A DNA stretch of 64,000 nt from Myrica gale (lineage: Eukaryota; Streptophyta; Magnoliopsida; Fagales; Myricaceae): assembly GCA_963930655.1 (NCBI GenBank), contig OZ005607.1, positions 15,206,874 through 15,270,873 on the forward strand. Reading direction: 5' to 3'. The position numbers and the translations under genes are program-made. The notes under the pieces are model-generated. The model was not told the DNA's origin, did no database searches, and was given only the letters and a program-made list of their open reading frames with translations. Shown piece by piece: positions 24,065 through 38,432 of this stretch (position 1 is its first letter; each line of letters begins with the position of its first letter).

Positions 24065-25860
24065 AAAACAAAGTAGATAGATTAATGAAATTGTTAAAGA
24101 CGAAAAGATAATTAAAAAATTTCCAAAATTAATGCGTTTAAAAAATCGATACTGATACGAACTCCACCTACAATTGTGATGAAACCCAATAACAATTATG
24201 GATTGGAACCCCAGGAACGTGAGGACAAGATTGGTTGAGCCTTGACCCGTCACCTAACCAGATGAAAGACCAAGGCTACGAAGTATTGAAACGCCACACC
24301 AACAAAACTCAAGAAACTCTCAAGAAATCAGGGTGATAAGTTTCGGTTGCTTGAACGCAACAGAATAAACTTTATAAGTTCAAATAGTTCTTTGAAGAAC
24401 CAAGACGAACACAAGACCTCTCAAAAGTTGAAAGTTTAATCTTAACCACGAATTGGTTACTGTTCACACGAAATGGACCTTATAAATATTTGGAACGTCC
24501 CTCCAAAAGTAGGAAAAGTCATAACTAAAACATTAAAGAGACACTTAACAAGCTCCTACGATATTAGGTCTCCTGGACTGCAATAGCAAACCGAAAATAG
24601 CTAAAAGACCAGATTCAATGTATCTAACATTTCCATCAAAGACCGCACTCATTCTCCTATTTAATATCCCTGAAACTCATTAAATTCGTGACTAAGAATA
24701 GGCAAACCTCGCCGGTCACGGTTACTGTTCATATTGAGCCTCTTCACTTGTCGCTTGATAACGGGGTTAAGCCGGAGAAAGTGCGGGACACCTCGGGAGC
24801 ACCTTGGAATGTTTGGAATGAGCGAAATGTACACTCGGGGACCTCGGGACATGAAAACCCGGGATAGATAGACGCCTCGGCAAAGGAATGGAGACCTCGG
24901 CAGGAAATTCACTCGGAGACACTGATGACTTGGAGTGAGAAATGGTTATTATTTGAGCCCGACTTGGTCATTTTAGAATCAGCCCGACTCTCTTGGATTA
25001 GCCCATTGAGGGCTTCCATGAAACGTTTAGCTCTAAAGTCTTGTAATTGGGCCCCTTGCAAATGACAAAGGATCTTCAGCTCCATTGCCACCTGTATGTC
25101 CCCAGCTCCTGGGTTTGCATCAGATACCATATTATTGAAGAAAAAGAACCAAATAGATTAATGGAAGAGTTGTAGACAAAAATATAGCTAAAAAGTAGTC
25201 CAAATTAATTACTTTAAAAATTAGATGCCCTCCTATTTAATTACATGGAGCGAATAGATTCACGCACGTTTATACATGATGATAAAAAGGAAAAATAGAC
25301 CACATTAATTAGTTTAAAACATTATAGCTACCTTAATATTGAAAAAAAAAATGTTGCAAACAGATTTTTAGCAGAGTTATAGCCAAAAGATAATTTGAAA
25401 ATCGTCTCAGTTGACTTCTTTAATAATTAGATACCTTCATATTGAAGAAAATGAAGTAGATAGATTAATGGTATTGTTACAAACAAAAGATAAATAAAAA
25501 ATGACCTAATTCATTTGATTAAAAAATAGATACCTTATTATTGAGGAAAAGGAACCAAATAGAATAATGGTCGAGTTATAGACCAAAATAAAAATGAAAA
25601 ATAGTCCAAATTAATTAGTTTAAACATTCGAAACCTTATTAAAGAAGAAAATGATGTAAATAGATTAATAGAAGAGTTATAGACGGAAAAATAAACTAAA
25701 AATCGTCAAAATTAACTTGTTTAATGATTGGATACCTTAAAATTGAAGAAAGCGAGCCAAATGGATTAATGAAAGGTTATTGCAAGAGTTATAGACTAAA
25801 AGATAATTTAAAAATCGTCAAAATTGACTTCTTTGACAATTAGATGCGATCGTGATGAAG
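24065..25860 (+). repeat. Monomer 14, variant B, second member of a trimer (1796 bp)
   Basis: aagattgg/ggaacgtccc haplotype, with no private change noticed. It corresponds to monomer 17 in the next trimer. Confidence 0.95.
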
Positions 25861-27656
25861 AAAACAAAGTAGATAGATTAATGAAATTGTTAAAGACGAA
25901 AAGATAATTAAAAAATTTCCAAAATTAATGCGTTTAAAAAATCGATACTGATACGAACTCCACCTACAATTGTGATGAAACCCAATAACAATTATGGATT
26001 GGAACCCCAGGAACGTGAGGACAAGAATGGTTGAGCCTTGACCCGTCACCTAACCAGATGAAAGACCAAGGCTACGAAGTATTGAAACGCCACACCAACA
26101 AAACTCAAGAAACTCTCAAGAAATCAGGGTGATAAGTTTCGGTTGCTTGAACGCAACAGAATAAACTTTATAAGTTCAAATAGTTCTTTGAAGAACCAAG
26201 ACGAACACAAGACCTCTCAAAAGTTGAAAGTTTAATCTTAACCACGAATTGGTTACTGTTCACACGAAATGGACCTTATAAATATTTGGAACTTCCCTCC
26301 AAAAGTAGGAAAAGTCATAACTAAAACATTAAAGAGACACTTAACAAGCTCCTACGATATTAGGTCTCCTGGACTGCAATAGCAAACCGAAAATAGCTAA
26401 AAGACCAGATTCAATGTATCTAACATTTCCATCAAAGACCGCACTCATTCTCCTATTTAATATCCCTGAAACTCATTAAATTCGTGACTAAGAATAGGCA
26501 AACCTCGCCGGTCACGGTTACTGTTCATATTGAGCCTCTTCACTTGTCGCTTGATAACGGGGTTAAGCCGGAGAAAGTGCGGGACACCTCGGGAGCACCT
26601 TGGAATGTTTGGAATGAGCGAAATGTACACTCGGGGACCTCGGGACATGAAAACCCGGGATAGATAGACGCCTCGGCAAAGGAATGGAGACCTCGGCAGG
26701 AAATTCACTCGGAGACACTGATGACTTGGAGTGAGAAATGGTTATTATTTGAGCCCGACTTGGTCATTTTAGAATCAGCCCGACTCTCTTGGATTAGCCC
26801 ATTGAGGGCTTCCATGAAACGTTTAGCTCTAAAGTCTTGTAATTGGGCCCCTTGCAAATGACAAAGGATCTTCAGCTCCATTGCCACCTGTATGTCCCCA
26901 GCTCCTGGGTTTGCATCAGATACCATATTATTGAAGAAAAAGAACCAAATAGATTAATGGAAGAGTTGTAGACAAAAATATAGCTAAAAAGTAGTCCAAA
27001 TTAATTACTTTAAAAATTAGATGCCCTCCTATTTAATTACATGGAGCGAATAGATTCACGCACGTTTATACATGATGATAAAAAGGAAAAATAGACCACA
27101 TTAATTAGTTTAAAACATTATAGCTACCTTAATATTGAAAAAAAAAATGTTGCAAACAGATTTTTAGCAGAGTTATAGCCAAAAGATAATTTGAAAATCG
27201 TCTCAGTTGACTTCTTTAATAATTAGATACCTTCATATTGAAGAAAATGAAGTAGATAGATTAATGGTATTGTTACAAACAAAAGATAAATAAAAAATGA
27301 CCTAATTCATTTGATTAAAAAATAGATACCTTATTATTGAGGAAAAGGAACCAAATAGAATAATGGTCGAGTTATAGACCAAAATAAAAATGAAAAATAG
27401 TCCAAATTAATTAGTTTAAACATTCGAAACCTTATTAAAGAAGAAAATGATGTAAATAGATTAATAGAAGAGTTATAGACGGAAAAATAAACTAAAAATC
27501 GTCAAAATTAACTTGTTTAATGATTGGATACCTTAAAATTGAAGAAAGCGAGCCAAATGGATTAATGAAAGGTTATTGCAAGAGTTATAGACTAAAAGAT
27601 AATTTAAAAATCGTCAAAATTGACTTCTTTGACAATTAGATGCGATCGTGATGAAG
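25861..27656 (+). repeat. Monomer 15, variant B, third member of a trimer (1796 bp)
   Basis: aagaatgg (near 26032) with ggaacttccc (near 26287). It corresponds to monomer 18. Confidence 0.95.
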
Positions 27657-29452
27657 AAAACAAAGTAGATAGATTAATGAAATTGTTAAAGACGAAAAGA
27701 TAATTAAAAAATTTCCAAAATTAATGCGTTTAAAAAATCGATACTGATACGAACTCCACCTACAATTGTGATGAAACCCAATAACAATTATGGATTGGAA
27801 CCCCAGGAACGTGAGGACAAGATTGGTTGAGCCTTGACCCGTCACCTAACCAGATGAAAGACCAAGGCTACGAAGTATTGAAACGCCACACCAACAAAAC
27901 TCAAGAAACTCTCAAGAAATCAGGGTGATAAGTTTCGGTTGCTTGAACGCAACAGAATAAACTTTATAAGTTCAAATAGTTCTTTGAAGAACCAAGACGA
28001 ACACAAGACCTCTCAAAAGTTGAAAGTTTAATCTTAACCACGAATTGGTTACTGTTCACACGAAATGGACCTTATAAATATTTGGAACGTCCCTCCAAAA
28101 GTAGGAAAAGTCATAACTAAAACATTAAAGAGACACTTAACAAGCTCCTACGATATTAGGTCTCCTGGACTGCAATAGCAAACCGAAAATAGCTAAAAGA
28201 CCAGATTCAATGTATCTAACATTTCCATCAAAGACCGCACTCATTCTCCTATTTAATATCCCTGAAACTCATTAAATTCGTGACTAAGAATAGGCAAACC
28301 TCGCCGGTCACGGTTACTGTTCATATTGAGCCTCTTCACTTGTCGCTTGATAACGGGGTTAAGCCGGAGAAAGTGCGGGACACCTCGGGAGCACCTTGGA
28401 ATGTTTGGAATGAGCGAAATGTACACTCGGGGACCTCGGGACATGAAAACCCGGGATAGATAGACGCCTCGGCAAAGGAATGGAGACCTCGGCAGGAAAT
28501 TCACTCGGAGACACTGATGACTTGGAGTGAGAAATGGTTATTATTTGAGCCCGACTTGGTCATTTTAGAATCAGCCCGACTCTCTTGGATTAGCCCATTG
28601 AGGGCTTCCATGAAACGTTTAGCTCTAAAGTCTTGTAATTGGGCCCCTTGCAAATGACAAAGGATCTTCAGCTCCATTGCCACCTGTATGTCCCCAGCTC
28701 CTGGGTTTGCATCAGATACCATATTATTGAAGAAAAAGAACCAAATAGATTAATGGAAGAGTTGTAGACAAAAATATAGCTAAAAAGTAGTCCAAATTAA
28801 TTACTTTAAAAATTAGATGCCCTCCTATTTAATTACATGGAGCGAATAGATTCACGCACGTTTATACATGATGATAAAAAGGAAAAATAGACCACATTAA
28901 TTAGTTTAAAACATTATAGCTACCTTAATATTGAAAAAAAAAATGTTGCAAACAGATTTTTAGCAGAGTTATAGCCAAAAGATAATTTGAAAATCGTCTC
29001 AGTTGACTTCTTTAATAATTAGATACCTTCATATTGAAGAAAATGAAGTAGATAGATTAATGGTATTGTTACAAACAAAAGATAAATAAAAAATGACCTA
29101 ATTCATTTGATTAAAAAATAGATACCTTATTATTGAGGAAAAGGAACCAAATAGAATAATGGTCGAGTTATAGACCAAAATAAAAATGAAAAATAGTCCA
29201 AATTAATTAGTTTAAACATTCGAAACCTTATTAAAGAAGAAAATGATGTAAATAGATTAATAGAAGAGTTATAGACGGAAAAATAAACTAAAAATCGTCA
29301 AAATTAACTTGTTTAATGATTGGATACCTTAAAATTGAAGAAAGCGAGCCAAATGGATTAATGAAAGGTTATTGCAAGAGTTATAGACTAAAAGATAATT
29401 TAAAAATCGTCAAAATTGACTTCTTTGACAACTAGATGCGATCGTGATGAAG
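27657..29452 (+). repeat. Monomer 16, variant B, first member of the second trimer (1796 bp)
   Basis: aagattgg/ggaacgtccc haplotype, with the private gacaactag C at 29432 matching monomer 13. Confidence 0.95.
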
Positions 29453-31248
29453 AAAACAAAGTAGATAGATTAATGAAATTGTTAAAGACGAAAAGATAAT
29501 TAAAAAATTTCCAAAATTAATGCGTTTAAAAAATCGATACTGATACGAACTCCACCTACAATTGTGATGAAACCCAATAACAATTATGGATTGGAACCCC
29601 AGGAACGTGAGGACAAGATTGGTTGAGCCTTGACCCGTCACCTAACCAGATGAAAGACCAAGGCTACGAAGTATTGAAACGCCACACCAACAAAACTCAA
29701 GAAACTCTCAAGAAATCAGGGTGATAAGTTTCGGTTGCTTGAACGCAACAGAATAAACTTTATAAGTTCAAATAGTTCTTTGAAGAACCAAGACGAACAC
29801 AAGACCTCTCAAAAGTTGAAAGTTTAATCTTAACCACGAATTGGTTACTGTTCACACGAAATGGACCTTATAAATATTTGGAACGTCCCTCCAAAAGTAG
29901 GAAAAGTCATAACTAAAACATTAAAGAGACACTTAACAAGCTCCTACGATATTAGGTCTCCTGGACTGCAATAGCAAACCGAAAATAGCTAAAAGACCAG
30001 ATTCAATGTATCTAACATTTCCATCAAAGACCGCACTCATTCTCCTATTTAATATCCCTGAAACTCATTAAATTCGTGACTAAGAATAGGCAAACCTCGC
30101 CGGTCACGGTTACTGTTCATATTGAGCCTCTTCACTTGTCGCTTGATAACGGGGTTAAGCCGGAGAAAGTGCGGGACACCTCGGGAGCACCTTGGAATGT
30201 TTGGAATGAGCGAAATGTACACTCGGGGACCTCGGGACATGAAAACCCGGGATAGATAGACGCCTCGGCAAAGGAATGGAGACCTCGGCAGGAAATTCAC
30301 TCGGAGACACTGATGACTTGGAGTGAGAAATGGTTATTATTTGAGCCCGACTTGGTCATTTTAGAATCAGCCCGACTCTCTTGGATTAGCCCATTGAGGG
30401 CTTCCATGAAACGTTTAGCTCTAAAGTCTTGTAATTGGGCCCCTTGCAAATGACAAAGGATCTTCAGCTCCATTGCCACCTGTATGTCCCCAGCTCCTGG
30501 GTTTGCATCAGATACCATATTATTGAAGAAAAAGAACCAAATAGATTAATGGAAGAGTTGTAGACAAAAATATAGCTAAAAAGTAGTCCAAATTAATTAC
30601 TTTAAAAATTAGATGCCCTCCTATTTAATTACATGGAGCGAATAGATTCACGCACGTTTATACATGATGATAAAAAGGAAAAATAGACCACATTAATTAG
30701 TTTAAAACATTATAGCTACCTTAATATTGAAAAAAAAAATGTTGCAAACAGATTTTTAGCAGAGTTATAGCCAAAAGATAATTTGAAAATCGTCTCAGTT
30801 GACTTCTTTAATAATTAGATACCTTCATATTGAAGAAAATGAAGTAGATAGATTAATGGTATTGTTACAAACAAAAGATAAATAAAAAATGACCTAATTC
30901 ATTTGATTAAAAAATAGATACCTTATTATTGAGGAAAAGGAACCAAATAGAATAATGGTCGAGTTATAGACCAAAATAAAAATGAAAAATAGTCCAAATT
31001 AATTAGTTTAAACATTCGAAACCTTATTAAAGAAGAAAATGATGTAAATAGATTAATAGAAGAGTTATAGACGGAAAAATAAACTAAAAATCGTCAAAAT
31101 TAACTTGTTTAATGATTGGATACCTTAAAATTGAAGAAAGCGAGCCAAATGGATTAATGAAAGGTTATTGCAAGAGTTATAGACTAAAAGATAATTTAAA
31201 AATCGTCAAAATTGACTTCTTTGACAATTAGATGCGATCGTGATGAAG
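29453..31248 (+). repeat. Monomer 17, variant B, second member of the second trimer (1796 bp)
   Basis: aagattgg/ggaacgtccc haplotype. Matches monomer 14, with no difference seen. Confidence 0.95.
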
Positions 31249-33044
31249 AAAACAAAGTAGATAGATTAATGAAATTGTTAAAGACGAAAAGATAATTAAA
31301 AAATTTCCAAAATTAATGCGTTTAAAAAATCGATACTGATACGAACTCCACCTACAATTGTGATGAAACCCAATAACAATTATGGATTGGAACCCCAGGA
31401 ACGTGAGGACAAGAATGGTTGAGCCTTGACCCGTCACCTAACCAGATGAAAGACCAAGGCTACGAAGTATTGAAACGCCACACCAACAAAACTCAAGAAA
31501 CTCTCAAGAAATCAGGGTGATAAGTTTCGGTTGCTTGAACGCAACAGAATAAACTTTATAAGTTCAAATAGTTCTTTGAAGAACCAAGACGAACACAAGA
31601 CCTCTCAAAAGTTGAAAGTTTAATCTTAACCACGAATTGGTTACTGTTCACACGAAATGGACCTTATAAATATTTGGAACTTCCCTCCAAAAGTAGGAAA
31701 AGTCATAACTAAAACATTAAAGAGACACTTAACAAGCTCCTACGATATTAGGTCTCCTGGACTGCAATAGCAAACCGAAAATAGCTAAAAGACCAGATTC
31801 AATGTATCTAACATTTCCATCAAAGACCGCACTCATTCTCCTATTTAATATCCCTGAAACTCATTAAATTCGTGACTAAGAATAGGCAAACCTCGCCGGT
31901 CACGGTTACTGTTCATATTGAGCCTCTTCACTTGTCGCTTGATAACGGGGTTAAGCCGGAGAAAGTGCGGGACACCTCGGGAGCACCTTGGAATGTTTGG
32001 AATGAGCGAAATGTACACTCGGGGACCTCGGGACATGAAAACCCGGGATAGATAGACGCCTCGGCAAAGGAATGGAGACCTCGGCAGGAAATTCACTCGG
32101 AGACACTGATGACTTGGAGTGAGAAATGGTTATTATTTGAGCCCGACTTGGTCATTTTAGAATCAGCCCGACTCTCTTGGATTAGCCCATTGAGGGCTTC
32201 CATGAAACGTTTAGCTCTAAAGTCTTGTAATTGGGCCCCTTGCAAATGACAAAGGATCTTCAGCTCCATTGCCACCTGTATGTCCCCAGCTCCTGGGTTT
32301 GCATCAGATACCATATTATTGAAGAAAAAGAACCAAATAGATTAATGGAAGAGTTGTAGACAAAAATATAGCTAAAAAGTAGTCCAAATTAATTACTTTA
32401 AAAATTAGATGCCCTCCTATTTAATTACATGGAGCGAATAGATTCACGCACGTTTATACATGATGATAAAAAGGAAAAATAGACCACATTAATTAGTTTA
32501 AAACATTATAGCTACCTTAATATTGAAAAAAAAAATGTTGCAAACAGATTTTTAGCAGAGTTATAGCCAAAAGATAATTTGAAAATCGTCTCAGTTGACT
32601 TCTTTAATAATTAGATACCTTCATATTGAAGAAAATGAAGTAGATAGATTAATGGTATTGTTACAAACAAAAGATAAATAAAAAATGACCTAATTCATTT
32701 GATTAAAAAATAGATACCTTATTATTGAGGAAAAGGAACCAAATAGAATAATGGTCGAGTTATAGACCAAAATAAAAATGAAAAATAGTCCAAATTAATT
32801 AGTTTAAACATTCGAAACCTTATTAAAGAAGAAAATGATGTAAATAGATTAATAGAAGAGTTATAGACGGAAAAATAAACTAAAAATCGTCAAAATTAAC
32901 TTGTTTAATGATTGGATACCTTAAAATTGAAGAAAGCGAGCCAAATGGATTAATGAAAGGTTATTGCAAGAGTTATAGACTAAAAGATAATTTAAAAATC
33001 GTCAAAATTGACTTCTTTGACAATTAGATGCGATCGTGATGAAG
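31249..33044 (+). repeat. Monomer 18, variant B, third member of the second trimer (1796 bp)
   Basis: aagaatgg/ggaacttccc haplotype, matching monomer 15. It is followed by another monomer of the same haplotype, which breaks the trimer pattern. Confidence 0.95.
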
Positions 33045-34840
33045 AAAACAAAGTAGATAGATTAATGAAATTGTTAAAGACGAAAAGATAATTAAAAAAT
33101 TTCCAAAATTAATGCGTTTAAAAAATCGATACTGATACGAACTCCACCTACAATTGTGATGAAACCCAATAACAATTATGGATTGGAACCCCAGGAACGT
33201 GAGGACAAGAATGGTTGAGCCTTGACCCGTCACCTAACCAGATGAAAGACCAAGGCTACGAAGTATTGAAACGCCACACCAACAAAACTCAAGAAACTCT
33301 CAAGAAATCAGGGTGATAAGTTTCGGTTGCTTGAACGCAACAGAATAAACTTTATAAGTTCAAATAGTTCTTTGAAGAACCAAGACGAACACAAGACCTC
33401 TCAAAAGTTGAAAGTTTAATCTTAACCACGAATTGGTTACTGTTCACACGAAATGGACCTTATAAATATTTGGAACTTCCCTCCAAAAGTAGGAAAAGTC
33501 ATAACTAAAACATTAAAGAGACACTTAACAAGCTCCTACGATATTAGGTCTCCTGGACTGCAATAGCAAACCGAAAATAGCTAAAAGACCAGATTCAATG
33601 TATCTAACATTTCCATCAAAGACCGCACTCATTCTCCTATTTAATATCCCTGAAACTCATTAAATTCGTGACTAAGAATAGGCAAACCTCGCCGGTCACG
33701 GTTACTGTTCATATTGAGCCTCTTCACTTGTCGCTTGATAACGGGGTTAAGCCGGAGAAAGTGCGGGACACCTCGGGAGCACCTTGGAATGTTTGGAATG
33801 AGCGAAATGTACACTCGGGGACCTCGGGACATGAAAACCCGGGATAGATAGACGCCTCGGCAAAGGAATGGAGACCTCGGCAGGAAATTCACTCGGAGAC
33901 ACTGATGACTTGGAGTGAGAAATGGTTATTATTTGAGCCCGACTTGGTCATTTTAGAATCAGCCCGACTCTCTTGGATTAGCCCATTGAGGGCTTCCATG
34001 AAACGTTTAGCTCTAAAGTCTTGTAATTGGGCCCCTTGCAAATGACAAAGGATCTTCAGCTCCATTGCCACCTGTATGTCCCCAGCTCCTGGGTTTGCAT
34101 CAGATACCATATTATTGAAGAAAAAGAACCAAATAGATTAATGGAAGAGTTGTAGACAAAAATATAGCTAAAAAGTAGTCCAAATTAATTACTTTAAAAA
34201 TTAGATGCCCTCCTATTTAATTACATGGAGCGAATAGATTCACGCACGTTTATACATGATGATAAAAAGGAAAAATAGACCACATTAATTAGTTTAAAAC
34301 ATTATAGCTACCTTAATATTGAAAAAAAAAATGTTGCAAACAGATTTTTAGCAGAGTTATAGCCAAAAGATAATTTGAAAATCGTCTCAGTTGACTTCTT
34401 TAATAATTAGATACCTTCATATTGAAGAAAATGAAGTAGATAGATTAATGGTATTGTTAAAAACAAAAGATAAATAAAAAATGACCTAATTCATTTGATT
34501 AAAAAATAGATACCTTATTATTGAGGAAAAGGAACCAAATAGAATAATGGTCGAGTTATAGACCAAAATAAAAATGAAAAATAGTCCAAATTAATTAGTT
34601 TAAACATTCGAAACCTTATTAAAGAAGAAAATGATGTAAATAGATTAATAGAAGAGTTATAGACGGAAAAATAAACTAAAAATCGTCAAAATTAACTTGT
34701 TTAATGATTGGATACCTTAAAATTGAAGAAAGCGAGCCAAATGGATTAATGAAAGGTTATTGCAAGAGTTATAGACTAAAAGATAATTTAAAAATCGTCA
34801 AAATTGACTTCTTTGACAATTAGATGCGATCGTGATGAAG
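33045..34840 (+). repeat. Monomer 19, variant B, A/T haplotype (1796 bp)
   Basis: aagaatgg/ggaacttccc, directly after another monomer of the same type. It has one private change, ttgttaaaaac near 34454, where neighbours have ttgttacaaac. Confidence 0.95.
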
Positions 34841-36636
34841 AAAACAAAGTAGATAGATTAATGAAATTGTTAAAGACGAAAAGATAATTAAAAAATTTCC
34901 AAAATTAATGCGTTTAAAAAATCGATACTGATACGAACTCCACCTACAATTGTGATGAAACCCAATAACAATTATGGATTGGAACCCCAGGAACGTGAGG
35001 ACAAGATTGGTTGAGCCTTGACCCGTCACCTAACCAGATGAAAGACCAAGGCTACGAAGTATTGAAACGCCACACCAACAAAACTCAAGAAACTCTCAAG
35101 AAATCAGGGTGATAAGTTTCGGTTGCTTGAACGCAACAGAATAAACTTTATAAGTTCAAATAGTTCTTTGAAGAACCAAGACGAACACAAGACCTCTCAA
35201 AAGTTGAAAGTTTAATCTTAACCACGAATTGGTTACTGTTCACACGAAATGGACCTTATAAATATTTGGAACGTCCCTCCAAAAGTAGGAAAAGTCATAA
35301 CTAAAACATTAAAGAGACACTTAACAAGCTCCTACGATATTAGGTCTCCTGGACTGCAATAGCAAACCGAAAATAGCTAAAAGACCAGATTCAATGTATC
35401 TAACATTTCCATCAAAGACCGCACTCATTCTCCTATTTAATATCCCTGAAACTCATTAAATTCGTGACTAAGAATAGGCAAACCTCGCCGGTCACGGTTA
35501 CTGTTCATATTGAGCCTCTTCACTTGTCGCTTGATAACGGGGTTAAGCCGGAGAAAGTGCGGGACACCTCGGGAGCACCTTGGAATGTTTGGAATGAGCG
35601 AAATGTACACTCGGGGACCTCGGGACATGAAAACCCGGGATAGATAGACGCCTCGGCAAAGGAATGGAGACCTCGGCAGGAAATTCACTCGGAGACACTG
35701 ATGACTTGGAGTGAGAAATGGTTATTATTTGAGCCCGACTTGGTCATTTTAGAATCAGCCCGACTCTCTTGGATTAGCCCATTGAGGGCTTCCATGAAAC
35801 GTTTAGCTCTAAAGTCTTGTAATTGGGCCCCTTGCAAATGACAAAGGATCTTCAGCTCCATTGCCACCTGTATGTCCCCAGCTCCTGGGTTTGCATCAGA
35901 TACCATATTATTGAAGAAAAAGAACCAAATAGATTAATGGAAGAGTTGTAGACAAAAATATAGCTAAAAAGTAGTCCAAATTAATTACTTTAAAAATTAG
36001 ATGCCCTCCTATTTAATTACATGGAGCGAATAGATTCACGCACGTTTATACATGATGATAAAAAGGAAAAATAGACCACATTAATTAGTTTAAAACATTA
36101 TAGCTACCTTAATATTGAAAAAAAAAATGTTGCAAACAGATTTTTAGCAGAGTTATAGCCAAAAGATAATTTGAAAATCGTCTCAGTTGACTTCTTTAAT
36201 AATTAGATACCTTCATATTGAAGAAAATGAAGTAGATAGATTAATGGTATTGTTACAAACAAAAGATAAATAAAAAATGACCTAATTCATTTGATTAAAA
36301 AATAGATACCTTATTATTGAGGAAAAGGAACCAAATAGAATAATGGTCGAGTTATAGACCAAAATAAAAATGAAAAATAGTCCAAATTAATTAGTTTAAA
36401 CATTCGAAACCTTATTAAAGAAGAAAATGATGTAAATAGATTAATAGAAGAGTTATAGACGGAAAAATAAACTAAAAATCGTCAAAATTAACTTGTTTAA
36501 TGATTGGATACCTTAAAATTGAAGAAAGCGAGCCAAATGGATTAATGAAAGGTTATTGCAAGAGTTATAGACTAAAAGATAATTTAAAAATCGTCAAAAT
36601 TGACTTCTTTGACAATTAGATGCGATCGTGATGAAG
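34841..36636 (+). repeat. Monomer 20, variant B, G/T haplotype (1796 bp)
   Basis: aagattgg/ggaacgtccc. First of three consecutive monomers of this haplotype. Confidence 0.95.
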
Positions 36637-38432
36637 AAAACAAAGTAGATAGATTAATGAAATTGTTAAAGACGAAAAGATAATTAAAAAATTTCCAAAA
36701 TTAATGCGTTTAAAAAATCGATACTGATACGAACTCCACCTACAATTGTGATGAAACCCAATAACAATTATGGATTGGAACCCCAGGAACGTGAGGACAA
36801 GATTGGTTGAGCCTTGACCCGTCACCTAACCAGATGAAAGACCAAGGCTACGAAGTATTGAAACGCCACACCAACAAAACTCAAGAAACTCTCAAGAAAT
36901 CAGGGTGATAAGTTTCGGTTGCTTGAACGCAACAGAATAAACTTTATAAGTTCAAATAGTTCTTTGAAGAACCAAGACGAACACAAGACCTCTCAAAAGT
37001 TGAAAGTTTAATCTTAACCACGAATTGGTTACTGTTCACACGAAATGGACCTTATAAATATTTGGAACGTCCCTCCAAAAGTAGGAAAAGTCATAACTAA
37101 AACATTAAAGAGACACTTAACAAGCTCCTACGATATTAGGTCTCCTGGACTGCAATAGCAAACCGAAAATAGCTAAAAGACCAGATTCAATGTATCTAAC
37201 ATTTCCATCAAAGACCGCACTCATTCTCCTATTTAATATCCCTGAAACTCATTAAATTCGTGACTAAGAATAGGCAAACCTCGCCGGTCACGGTTACTGT
37301 TCATATTGAGCCTCTTCACTTGTCGCTTGATAACGGGGTTAAGCCGGAGAAAGTGCGGGACACCTCGGGAGCACCTTGGAATGTTTGGAATGAGCGAAAT
37401 GTACACTCGGGGACCTCGGGACATGAAAACCCGGGATAGATAGACGCCTCGGCAAAGGAATGGAGACCTCGGCAGGAAATTCACTCGGAGACACTGATGA
37501 CTTGGAGTGAGAAATGGTTATTATTTGAGCCCGACTTGGTCATTTTAGAATCAGCCCGACTCTCTTGGATTAGCCCATTGAGGGCTTCCATGAAACGTTT
37601 AGCTCTAAAGTCTTGTAATTGGGCCCCTTGCAAATGACAAAGGATCTTCAGCTCCATTGCCACCTGTATGTCCCCAGCTCCTGGGTTTGCATCAGATACC
37701 ATATTATTGAAGAAAAAGAACCAAATAGATTAATGGAAGAGTTGTAGACAAAAATATAGCTAAAAAGTAGTCCAAATTAATTACTTTAAAAATTAGATGC
37801 CCTCCTATTTAATTACATGGAGCGAATAGATTCACGCACGTTTATACATGATGATAAAAAGGAAAAATAGACCACATTAATTAGTTTAAAACATTATAGC
37901 TACCTTAATATTGAAAAAAAAAATGTTGCAAACAGATTTTTAGCAGAGTTATAGCCAAAAGATAATTTGAAAATCGTCTCAGTTGACTTCTTTAATAATT
38001 AGATACCTTCATATTGAAGAAAATGAAGTAGATAGATTAATGGTATTGTTACAAACAAAAGATAAATAAAAAATGACCTAATTCATTTGATTAAAAAATA
38101 GATACCTTATTATTGAGGAAAAGGAACCAAATAGAATAATGGTCGAGTTATAGACCAAAATAAAAATGAAAAATAGTCCAAATTAATTAGTTTAAACATT
38201 CGAAACCTTATTAAAGAAGAAAATGATGTAAATAGATTAATAGAAGAGTTATAGACGGAAAAATAAACTAAAAATCGTCAAAATTAACTTGTTTAATGAT
38301 TGGATACCTTAAAATTGAAGAAAGCGAGCCAAATGGATTAATGAAAGGTTATTGCAAGAGTTATAGACTAAAAGATAATTTAAAAATCGTCAAAATTGAC
38401 TTCTTTGACAATTAGATGCGATCGTGATGAAG
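36637..38432 (+). repeat. Monomer 21, variant B, G/T haplotype (1796 bp)
   Basis: aagattgg/ggaacgtccc. No private change noticed. Confidence 0.95.

Larger units (their letters stand above)
22269..33044. repeat. Higher-order repeat: two copies of a three-monomer block (5388 bp each)
   Basis: Monomers 13-14-15 and 16-17-18 show the same haplotype order (G, G, A at the aaga[t/a]tgg site, with the linked ggaac[g/t]tccc site). Both copies carry the gacaactag change, at 24044 and 29432, 5388 bp apart. This change is absent from the other monomers. The block edges are not exactly placed. Confidence 0.75.
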
